64,000 nucleotides of DNA from assembly GCA_031216915.1 (NCBI GenBank), contig CM062290.1, positions 385,560,718-385,624,717 of the forward strand. The letters are read 5' to 3'. The DNA is from Pictodentalium vernedei (taxonomy: Eukaryota; Mollusca; Scaphopoda; Dentaliida; Dentaliidae). Shown here one piece after another: positions 53,650 to 64,000 of this stretch. Within the stretch, counting starts at the first letter, position 1. Every line of letters starts with the position of its first letter. The position numbers and the translations under genes were made by a program. The notes below the pieces were generated by a model, which saw nothing but the letters and a program-made list of their open reading frames with translations, searched no databases and was not told the DNA's origin.

Positions 53650-55339
53650 ACAATTTTAAGGCTAAGACACTTACAATTAGGAAAGCGTGTCCGAGAGTTG
53701 GTGACCAACGCCCACAGACACACGCTGTATATAATGCAACAAGCTGTACATAAGATCAGTATAATCTATAGACAATAACAGCTTCATTGATAGTTACACA
53801 TTTATTATGAGGCCAGAAGAGGTATAGAGAAATAACCTCCCCCCCCCCTCTTTTTTGAAGGAATTAATCTTCAAAACAAAGAGGGAAGTGGCCTGGAATC
53901 AGTGAAAAAGCAGTACTGAATAATATATATTCACCTAAAAGGCTCCCGGTTATTTATTTATTATTTACTGGTACTATATTGCGGTGATCCCGATTATTAA
54001 ATCGCAAGCTTCTAAATGTATGCCGCATCCGGAATACATAGATAGGTCGATAACCGGTGATATTAATATGTACAACCTTAAAGTTGTCCAATTGAATCCC
54101 CATGGAAAGTTATCTGATAGCACATACACGCTTCTGAGCCAACCCACAGGTGACCAAGTTCAGGTTGTACAAGTACATTCCAATAATGAACTTCCAAATC
54201 TACGAGAATGAGTAGCATTCTCTTTTGTGTAACTCTTCCGGTTGAAGACTGGATTCAGAACCTGGAATGGGATATGATTTAAAAAAACCTGTCACGGACC
54301 ATCCCCAAATAAATCATTGTTCCCCAGGTCCGTTAAAAGCAATGACTGTTCGGAGAAAGAATATACCACTCCAAATAATGAAGCTAAAAATAGAGAATGT
54401 ATGCCTAGACGGCCTGTAGGAAACTCCATAACTGATCCAACTAGCCCAAAATTCTCACAAGCTCTGTACTACCGCAGAGCAAGAATTTAAGAGAATCTAT
54501 TTAATAATACGTCAGCCTAATGATAAATACATATTATACATGCAATCATCAGAATCACACATGTACCCTTGCCTGAATACAGCTTGTATTAATGGCGTGA
54601 CAAAACGATACAAAATATAACCAGGAAACTGAAGGAATAAAACGATGTTAATGCAAATCGCTAGATAAGTAAGACTGGAGCAGTAATACTAAAGCTTGGA
54701 ACTGTAACAAATTCCTTTTTCACCACAGGAAAAGGAAACCTCACGGTACATTCTCAAATCTATACTGCTTTTGCCATTTTCAATAAAGAGTAATACAGCT
54801 AAAAAGCTTATAGTTTAACCCGGCACGACTCGTAACGCTTAAGTGTTAGTTATCTAGAATAGTATAAAACTGTAAGGCTCCCTCACGTCTGACCAACTCC
54901 ATAATGCCACTAAGGAAGGAGAGGGACGTGATGAACATGGCACTATTGCAAGGAATATACCCGCTGATATAGCGTTGACATATTCCTTGAAAACAAGACA
55001 GTACGCCATGGTGCCAAACAATACACCATATATACATAATATACAATCCTCCAAGTGCAATTATAATCCACAACAATAGATTGGATTAAAAATGAAGCGG
55101 GTGACGAAAAACTAAGTCTAAGCTCCGGCACCCTATCATAAAAACCTAGATGAACTCCTTGCACCTCATTCGGATTATAGCAGGAAAAATATTCCTGAAA
55201 AAGGAGTTAACTGCAGGCATTCGAAAGAACGCTCATTAATCTCACTAGGTTAATATGGCATCATCAATAGGGATAAAGGCCTTAGACAACTAACACAAAA
55301 AACAATACAGTTATGGAAAGAACCTCTTCTCTTGTAACG

Positions 55340-56720
55340 GTACCTTGTCCGATAGGACAGTGGTCTCAGCCTAGCTGAAGCAGCTAAGGTCTTCCTATTC
55401 AAGAAGACAATTATATGGCTGTTAACTGCGGCCCTAGAAGCTTACTAAAGGAGACTTACAATGCTAGCCGCTAATGATAGGGGAAAGACACAGCTTACAA
55501 TGCTAGCCGCTAATGATAGGGAAAAAACACAGCTCATAATTCTAGCTAGGCTGCTATAGTGTCAACAATAAGACTAAAGTCTGTGACACTTAAGAAAACA
55601 ACACTGAGAAGGAAAAATGTACTCCTTCCTTTCAGCAGTTCTATTCCCAAAAGACAGTGGTCTCAGCCTAGCTAACGTAGCTAGAAGTCTTCACTCCGTG
55701 AAGGCAGATATCTTGGTGTAATTTTGTTACTTTACAAAGCTCACTAAATGGAGACTTACAACGTTAGTCGCTCAAGTTAAGGGAAAAAAGGGCTGCACTT
55801 GATTCTAATTAGGCGTCAACAAAAGGACTAAAAACCTCTGACACCCAAGAATACAACACCGAGAAGGAAACAACGTATTCTTCCTTTTAACGGTCCTAAT
55901 TCCAAAGAGACAGCAGTCTCAGATTAGCTTAGCTAGGGTAGCTAAGAAGTCTTCATTTCCATGAAGACAGATACCTCGGTGTAACTTGCGACCTTCAAAG
56001 CTCACTAAACGGAGACTTACGCTTAGTCGCTCAAGGTAAGGAATAAAGGGCAGCACTTCTAATGGCCATAATTCCAAAGAGACAGTAGTTTCAGCTTAGC
56101 TAACGCAGCTTATTAGTCTTCATCTCATTGAAGACAGATATCTGTGTCACCTGCGGCCTTAGAAAGCTCACTAAACGGAGACTTACGATGTTAGCCGCAA
56201 TGTATAAGAAAATACCGCTTTAAAATATATTAGGCCACTATGATGTTAGCTGCTAATGTATTATAAAAAGAACGCTCTTAATTCATATAAGACATACTAA
56301 GGCGACAACAATAGGACTAAATGCCTGTGACGCCTAGGAATACCACACTTCCAAAGGCCTTAATCCAAAAAGGTAGCAGTCTCAGCGTAGCTTAGACAGC
56401 CTAAAAGTCATAATTCGGTTGAAGACAAATATCTGTGTGTTACCCTGCAGCCTTAGACAGCTCACTAAACGGGAGACCTACGACGTTAGCCGCTAATGTA
56501 TAAGAAAAGACCACTCTAACAGTACATAAGGCTACTATGGCATCAACAATAGAACTAAATGCCTCCCACGCCTAGGAATACAATACCGAGAAAGAAAATA
56601 CGTACTTATTCCTTCTAACGGCTCTATTCCAAACAAGACAGCTGTCCCAGCCTAACTATGAGCTTTCGATATTCTATTCGTAAAGAATAGATCATTGTCT
56701 TTCTTATACTATTGCTAGGC
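55340..56720. repeat. repeated module inside DIRS-like element C
   Basis: Units contain 'GACAG-AGTCTCAGCCTAGCT', 'AGTCTTCA...GAAGACAGATATC' and 'CTCACTAAACGGAGACTTAC', followed by TGTTAGCCGC. At least six copies occur at spacings of about 170-280 bp, and the same module is present at 720-1260 in element D. It resembles no part of elements A or B. Confidence 0.65.
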
Positions 56721-56819
56721 CAAAGAAGGCATTGTTCAGCGGACCAAAGGCTTTCAACACCTGAGCAAAAAGGTTCAGGAAGGAAAGATCTTCGTCTTTC
56801 CTTCGCTTGGTACCTTAAG

Positions 56820-57620
56820 CTGTTTTTTGCCTAGCAACCCAGACTTTTGTTCAGATGGAACAAGATTCGAAAGAACATATGAATAAAATTTGTAGTCTTA
56901 ATGTGCGTTCTGTGAGGGATGGAGAATCGAACTCCGTAGCCCTCTCACCATCTGAATGTTCCATCTGAAAAACATGGTCAACACCATCCGAATGTACAAT
57001 TGACTGGACCAACCCAGCACCGTCTGACAGCTCACTACCGGAGACTGTTGATGGCTGAACCTGCGATTACTGGAATGCTGCGATAAGCTGAGCAATCTGC
57101 AGCAGCAGGTCTGTGAACGAGGCTTGCGGAGCAGCGGTTGTCCGCTTCTTCACCATATAGTGCTCACGGGACGGAGATCTGAACCCAGATCTTTCGACAC
57201 ACGTCCCGTATAAAAATGCCTCGAACCACTAGCTGCAGGTTAATCCGACTTCAGTGGTGAAGACTGGGAACACCTCCTGGAACAGCATGAACATGCGAAG
57301 TCGAACAGCTAGTCTACAATGAAGCAGAGGAAGAAGCCATAGCTGCAACCGGCCCCGGCTACAGTGTGGAAGGAGCGTCCCGGACCACAAGTGTGAACGA
57401 ACGTCTTAACTCACTAAACTTTCTTGGAGCGGAAACAGTCGACCCCGACTGCTGACGGAACACCAGAGGGTTCTCCAGCTTGCAATCTGACTTCAGACCT
57501 CACCGAGCGTTCTGTTTAGAAACTTGTAGGCTTCTACCCCTTAGCATTCTTTTCCATGGAAGAAGAGGAAGCCGTAAAAACAGCCAACCCCGGCTGAAGT
57601 GTGGAAGAAGTGTCCCGACA
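56820..57620 (-). pseudogene. Gag-like relic of DIRS element C
   Basis: The segment around 56890-57130 aligns with 2560-2720 of element D and with the Gag-like region of B (the stretch with a 'GAGAGGG-TACGGAG'-like run and the 'CTGCGATAAGCTG' region). Only short frames survive, and no complete protein can be read. Confidence 0.45.
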
Positions 57621-58849
57621 CGCATATTTCGGACGGGTGCTCCGACTCATTGAAGTTGAAGCTCCGACTCATTGACCCCCCAACTGCAAATGGGACGGAG
57701 AATGCTCTCCAACTCGTGATCTGACCCTAGATCTCGCCGGGTATCCCCATTGAGAAACTTGTAGGCTAATCCCCTTTGCTTGCACTTCGATGTAAGAAGA
57801 AACCATACCCCTAGCCGACCCCGGATGCAGTGTGGAAGGAACATCCCTGCATGTGTTCCGACTCATTATAGTTTCTCGCAACGCACACAGCCGGCGACGA
57901 CTGCTAACGGGATGGAGAGGGTTCTCCAACTCGCGATCTGAACCCAGATCTCGCCAAGCGTCCCATACATAAACTTTCAGGCTTTTCCTTTTGCCGTCGT
58001 CGCTTGGTGAGCTTTATTTTATGAGGTGCTTGCTCTACCGACATTTATACTACTCGACCGCAACGGGCCTACCCGGCATCCCTGCTCCCATATAGGGATG
58101 ACCGCTTCACCAGTCGAGCTAGATGCATGCAGAGGATTAAGCGAACTAACTAGAGACCTCAAACACCTGCTAAATATCACGAACATCTTGGCAGATAGCT
58201 CTGTTTACTCATCAGAGCGGGGCTCATCAGAGTGCAACTACGGAAGCACATAACGGACAGGTGTCAAAGTACCATCACCATCTTCTTGTTCCACTGAAAA
58301 AGAGACTGAAAGACTAGTATTAGCCTGCGGTGAAAGCTCCTACACTGAAACTTCACCGCCACCACACAGGTCGACACCCGTTTCCAATGTTCGCATTCCA
58401 TAGTATAAGTACTGAAGGAGTGTTGTGACTACCGGCAAACAACAAGCAATTAAATCTGAGGCTTCCTGGACTTACACCAAGTACCAATTATTATAATAGA
58501 TACAATAATAATGAAGCCAAAATCATAAGACTGCTGCACTCCCAATAATAATACAGAATAAATATCGCAAGGATACATAACATAGACGATAAAAAAAATT
58601 TTCAAAATAAATTTAAAAAATTTTTTTTAATAGTACCCCAAGGGATTCTCATGAGCCTGAAAGCATCCTGATAGAGCCTAAGTGTGGACAAGTACTACCT
58701 AATTAAAGCTAAACTAAGGGAATAAGATATAATATTATCCTAAGAGAAAAAACAATAATTGTTTTTAACTAAACACTGCATTAATACGTAGCCAAAATGT
58801 TATTGAACAGACAACGTCAAGAGGAAAAAACGGAAACTAACCAACAACA

Positions 58850-61061
58850 AGAGGCCCCACGGGGCCTGAGGGCACTCACCTGATACTGGCCGAGTCATAT
58901 CACCAAAATAGCAAGGGATTCTGCCTTGTGGTTATTATCAGTTTTTCAACATAAAAGTGTTTTCTCTACTTAGTAACCCAGAGTGTTCATATGTTAGATC
59001 CCCATATTGGGTACTCAATAATTTATCTATTTATTTATTGGAATTTAAGGTCACTTTCTAAGGCTACATCATTACAGAGGCATAATTATAATATCAGGTT
59101 TGGTCAATCGTTTATGCCTATTACTGCCCACTTTACAGGGCTTTCAACGCAGGAATTGGTTACTGGGCCCAATTTTATCAATAAACCAGAACTTGAACAA
59201 ATTTCAATTTGCCGCTTCTAAGAAAACTAAAAATCAAATATCAAAAGATTCTGAGAGGAGTATCAGAAAAAAAAGATTTTTTAAGAATATTTCTCATACT
59301 GAATTAAGTTATACATTGGGCTCCCATAGGGAACCCAAAAACAAAAGCTTCTGAAGCAGTGGTTTGGGAGAAGAAGATTATTCAACGTTATTCCCATTAC
59401 CTACAGTGTTAAAAAATGATGACTCGGCACTTTTAGTCCTGGAAAAGTACTTATGATAAAACCAATGGCATTTTTTTCACCATTCCTTTCTCCCGGCCCT
59501 AAGGAAGCTTCAGATTGTATAAAAATTCTCAGTGCCATGTAGTTCTGGAAATATGGGCATTCAAAAAAAAAAAATTTTTTCAGCTCCTGTAGTTGCCGTG
59601 GGGGACAGGAAAACAATTTATGGCATAAATTAGGTATTTGTGACCCAATAAGCCCTCATATCAAATTTGGTTCAAATCGACTTTTTGGTTTGGAAAATAA
59701 AAATTTTGGTATAATTTGGGCTCCCACAGTGAGCCCAAATATGAACCCAGGTACTTGGCTTTACCAAACTTCACTCTCAGCCCCTAAGAATGCTGTACAT
59801 CAAATATCAAAACATTTTGACTGGTGGATCTGAAAAAAAAAATTTTTTTAAAGAATATTCCTCATATTGAACTAAGTTATAATTTGGGCTCCCACAGGGA
59901 GACCAAATATGAGCCGAAGGACTTGACTTGAACAAACTTGAATCTCACCTCCCTAAGCATACTGTATACCAAATATCAAAAGATTCTGACCTGTGGATGC
60001 GAAGAAGAAGATTTTAAAAGAATATACCTCGTATTGCACTAAGTTACAATTTGGGTTCCCAAAGGGAGTCCAAATATGAACTCAGGGACTTGGCTTGAAC
60101 AAACATCAATCTCACCCCCCTAAGGATGATGCATAGCAAATATCAAAAGATTCTGATTTGTGGATCCGAAGAAGAAGATTTTTAAAATATATCCCTCATA
60201 TTGCACTAATTTGAACATTTGGGTTCCCATAGGGAACCCAAATATGGACCGAGGAATTTGATTTCTACAAATATGTGAATCAATGTTCCAAAGATGTTAT
60301 ATGTAAAATATGAAAGCTTTTAGAGCAGTGGTTTGGAAGAAAACAATTCTTTATTTTTTTCCCATTGCCTACTGTGTTAAAAAATACTGACTCAGCACTT
60401 TTTCAGAGTCCCGAAAAAGTACCCTATGATAAAACCGATAGCAATTTTTTTTTACCAATCCTTTCTGTTGGTCCCAAGAAAGCTTCACACCAAATAAAAA
60501 TTCTCACTGCCGTGCAGTTTTTGAGATATAGGCGTTTTAATTTTTTTCTATTTTTAGCTCCTGTGGTTCCCACGGGGCTACAGGAAAAAAAATTTCTGCA
60601 TAAATTAGGTACTTATGACCCAATAAGCCCTCACATAAAATTTGGTTCAAATTGGCCTCTCGGTTTAAAAAATAGAAATTTGGGGTGGGGCCAAAATTTT
60701 TGCTCCTCCCATAACATCGCCAAGTATAGACCTACAAACTTCTCTTGAACAAACTTGAGTCTACACCTCAAAAGGAAGCTGCATACCAAATATCAAGTCT
60801 CTGCTATTGCTGGTTCTTGAGAAGAAGATTTTTTAAGAATTGGAGCATTTTTGCCCCACCCCTCTGCTCAATATGAGCCGAAACCTAATTTGCCCAAAAA
60901 TCAAAATGCCGCTATATAACCCCTACTCACATGAAATTTCATTAACATGCGGCCAGTGGTTTGGAAGAAAAAGACCCAAACACCACCTTCACGCCGGACG
61001 ACGGACGACGGACGAAAAGTGATCAGAAAAGCTCACCCTGACTTTCAGTCAGGTGAGCTAA
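58850..61061. mobile_element. Helitron-like element (HINE family 2) nested in DIRS C
   Basis: The left end has a hairpin, AGGCCCCACGGGGCCT, followed by CTCACCTGATACTGG. The right end has hairpin arms AGCTCACCCTGACTTTC and complement followed by CTAA (61058-61061). The left TCACCTGA is the inverted partner of the right TCAGGTGA. A CGG/ACGACGG-type microsatellite (60992-61017) lies before the hairpin. The core from about 59180 is a tandem array of ~165 bp units with 'GGGCTCCCA-AGGGA-CC', 'CCAAATATCAAAAGATTCTG' and 'GAAGAAGATTTTT'. A dispersed-repeat piece lies at 59027-59170. Confidence 0.78.
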
Positions 61062-61538
61062 CAAGCACAACAGAGGCCCAAAGTCAGTAACCGATCAACA
61101 ACCACCTGATGCAAAGCTAGATCTTCATAGGAAGAAAAAACAATGCATCTGGAAGGAGATGCAAGAATACAAATGTCCTGAACAGTAACAAACAGGACGA
61201 AAACACAGAAGATAAGCAGAATACCTATCCTGTAAAACAAGTTAAACTCTTAAAATTTTAATAAAATACTCTCAATAAAAAAGCCGTAAAGAGCTTGGGA
61301 GTATAACAGGAGGTTTCAGGAGAGGGAAGGGACGTAATACTAACAAAACAACAGTGGAGTCATGTTATAATGACGACGTTCATAAGCATATCCCGAAATT
61401 GGGAAACATGAATAATTTTACATAAAAATTAAAAAGTTACAGCCCTGAACATCCAAAGCCACCGTTATTCACTTCCAACATCCTGCTACTCTGTTGATTC
61501 CATGAAAACCATCATTGATTTGTGTCTGGCATCTTTAA

Positions 61539-64000
61539 TGAAAGTGTCAATGACACTGTAGCTCAACTTGTCAAGACAAAGACATGTACATGTATAGTAT
61601 GTGACACAGCAATGACAAACATCTAGATAATGACCTGATAACAAAGGTACATATAAAGTATTGTAACGGTCTGTACATAAATACTGACCATTGCCTGTAA
61701 CAAATGTATAGGTAAAGTATTGTAAAGGTGGGTGACAGTCAGATGCTAAACTAGAAAAGAAATCTTTGAGTCCCAGAGTGGGTCTGACTGAACCCCAATA
61801 TATTTGTTCTCATAGCACAGTGATAACAAAGGCACCCCAACACACACTCATTCCTGTCCCAAGGTGAAAACAAAGGTACCCAAGAAGTTTCGTGAAGATC
61901 AGTTCACAAATATGAGCTGTGTAGAAGTTGTGACAAAAAACTGATTGGACCTAATTTCGGTACAAAATGGCCACTGGCAGCCATCTTGAATTTTGGACCG
62001 CACCCAGAAACACTCGTTCTCGTCCCAAGGTGATAACAAAGGTACCCAAGAAGTTTTGTGAAGATCGGTTCATAAATACAGCCTCTAGCCCGAGCCATAT
62101 TGACATGTGCACTTACAGTGTATAAGTAGCACTGAATAAATCAAAGTTCATCTAATTTGCATAATTTCTGAACGAGAAAAAAACCCATACCATATGTGAT
62201 GTATTCTATGTTACTAAACATTCATACAAAAATTTATTCAAATCAGAACTTTCATACAGAAGTTCTGTACAAAAGACTGATTGCACTAATTTTGGTACAA
62301 AATGGCTGCTGGTGGCCATCTTGAATTTTGGACCACACCCAAAAACACTCGTTCTCATCCCACGGTGATAACAAAGGTATCCAAGAAGTTTCGTAAAGAT
62401 CCGTTCATAAATACGGCCTCTAGCCTGAGCCGTATAGAAGTTGTGTACAAAAAACTGATTAGACATAATTTCGGTACAAAATGGCCACTGGCAGCCATCT
62501 TGAATTTTGGACCACACTCAGATACACTCGTTCTCATCCCAAGGTGATAACAAAGGCACCCAAGACGTTTCATGAAGATCAGTTCAAAAATGCGGACTCT
62601 AGCCCGAGCCGTATTGAAATGTGTACTTACTGTGTGTAAGTAGCACTGAGAAAATCATTGTTCATCTAATTTGCATAATTTCTGCACGAGAAAAAAACCC
62701 GTATTATATGTGATGTATCCCATGGTACTAAACATTCACACAAAAAATTATTCAAATCAGCGCTTTCATATGGAAGTTCTGTGCAAAAATCTGATTGCAC
62801 CAAATTTTGTACAAAGTGGCTGCCATCGGCCATCTTGAATTTTGGACCGGACCCAAAAACACTCGTTCTCGTCCCACGGTGATAACAAAGGTACCCAAGG
62901 AGTTTCGTAAAGATCGGTTCATAAATATGGCCTCTAGTCCGAGCCGTATGGGCATTTGCACTTACAGTGCTGAAAGTAACACCAAAAAACATCAAAGTTA
63001 GTCTAATTTGCATAATTTCTGTACGAGAAAAAAACCTGTACTATATGTGATGTATTCCATGTTACTAAACATGCATACAAAAATTTATTCATATCAGAAC
63101 TTTCATACAGAAGTTCTGTACAAAAGACTGATTGCACTAATTTTGGTACAAAATGGCTGCTGGTGGCCATCTTGAATTTCGGACCACACCCAAAAACACT
63201 CGTTCTCATCCCACGGTGATAACAAAGGTACCCAAGAAGTTTCGTAAAGATCGGTTCATAAATACGGCCTCTAGCCTGAGCCGTATAGAAGTTGTGTACA
63301 AAAAACTGATTAGACCTAATTTCGGTACAAAATGGCCACTGGCAGCCATCTTGAATTTTTGACCGCACCCAGAAACACTCGTTCTCGTCCCAAGGTGATA
63401 ACAAAGGTACCCAAGACGTTTCGTGAAAATCGGTTCATAAATACAGACTCTAGCCCGAGCCGTATTGACATGTGTACTTACTGTGTGTAAGTAGCACTGA
63501 AAAAATCAATGTTCATCTAATTTGCATAATTTCTGCACGAGAAAAAAACCCGTATTATATGTGATGTATCCCATGGTACTAAACATTCACACAAAAAATT
63601 ATTCAAATCAGCGCTTTCATATGGAAGTTCTGTGCAAAAATCCGATTGCACCAAATTTTGTACAAAATGGCTGCCATCGGCCATCTTGAATTTCGGACCG
63701 GACCCAAAAACAATCGTTCTCGTCCCACGGTGATAACAAAGGTACCCAAGGAGTTTCGTAAAGATCGGTTCATAAATACGGCCTCTAGCCCGAGCCGTAT
63801 TGGCATTTGCACTTACAGTGCTGAAAGTAACACCAAAAAACATCAAAGTTAGTCTAATTTGCATAATTTACGCACGAGAAAAAAACCCGTATTATATGTG
63901 ATGTATCCCATGGTACTAAACATTCATACAAAAAATTATTCAAATCAGAGCTTTCATATGGAAGTTCTGTACAAAAAACAGATTTCTGCATCGTCGGTAC
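61539..64000. mobile_element. Helitron-like (pearl/CvE-type) element, cut by window end
   Basis: It begins TGAAAGTGTCAATGACACTG and is closely similar to 43322-45499 over its first 500 bases. The core follows a compound period near 850 bp: 'GGCCATCTTGAATTT' landmarks at about 61980, 62315, 62495, 62830, 63165, 63345 and 63682, i.e. steps of about 335, 180 and 335. No right hairpin is reached before the window ends. Its insertion truncates or replaces the right terminal repeat of DIRS element C. Confidence 0.82.

Larger units (their letters stand above)
52998..61538 (-). mobile_element. DIRS-like element C, non-autonomous, right end truncated
   Basis: The left terminal repeat starts near 52998 and has 'GGCCCAGACTGATGC', 'AGGGCCAAACACAAATTTCG', 'CACATGTGCAGTACC' and 'GAATTGGCGCC'. 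An internal complementary region lies at 53315-53395. The right part up to 'TGTGTCTGGCATCTTT' (61538) matches A and D, but the rest of the right repeat is missing, with a Helitron-like element starting at 61539. Only Gag-like remnants are recognisable; RT, RNase H and recombinase were not found. 58850-61061 is a nested insertion. Confidence 0.72.

Noticed and set aside
51752-64000. Upstream EIF2A exon in the right part of the window
   Set aside because: I looked for the preceding propeller segment on the minus strand and found nothing convincing; the space is almost wholly DIRS element C and Helitron-like repeats.

Overview
The window is metazoan nuclear DNA, most likely from a mollusc and probably a bivalve. 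Reasons: tRNA- and 5S-headed SINEs with a shared body, tandem-cored elements ending in ACGG-type microsatellites plus a hairpin and CTAA (the layout of bivalve 'pearl'/CvE elements), and DIRS retrotransposons. The species cannot be named from the sequence.

The only host gene I can support is EIF2A (eukaryotic translation initiation factor 2A), on the minus strand. Five consecutive exons of its beta-propeller region were joined by hand: 51751-51634, 43096-42983, 39667-39599, 16423-16322 and 7059-6885. Reading phase is kept at every junction, and the 5' and 3' parts of the gene lie outside the window. Almost everything else is intron (8.5, 3.3, 23.2 and 9.3 kb, plus partial flanking introns) filled with transposable elements. 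The 9.3 kb intron carries AT-AC ends and a U12-type branch site. The 23.2 kb intron before it has a GTATCTTT donor, a TTCTTTAAC branch-like site and no polypyrimidine tract, so it is probably U12-type as well.

Layout, left to right: 1-6660, right part of a decayed DIRS-like element (D) with a nested hAT MITE; 6885-7059, EIF2A exon; 7085-12213, a second DIRS family (E) sitting 8 bp from the U12 branch site; 12.4-16.3 kb, pogo-like, fold-back and piggyBac-like MITEs; 16.3-16.4 kb, exon; 16.5-23.9 kb, SINEs, TTAA elements and a 3 kb tandem array with a four-monomer higher-order repeat; 24.7-39.0 kb, two DIRS elements (A and B) head to tail; 39.6 kb, exon; 40-43 kb, Helitron-like and hAT material; 43.0 kb, exon; 43.1-45.6 kb, a three-level nest (SINE-like repeat, TTAA MITE, Helitron-like element); 46.1-48.1 kb, another tandem-cored element; 51.6 kb, exon; 53.0-61.5 kb, DIRS-like element C interrupted by a Helitron-like element; 61.5-64.0 kb, a third tandem-cored element running off the end.

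The DIRS elements all lie antisense to the + strand and encode Gag-like protein, reverse transcriptase/RNase H with a DIRS C-terminal domain, and a tyrosine recombinase. Element B keeps an uninterrupted recombinase frame, while its gag and RT/RH frames are broken. A, E, C and D are relics.
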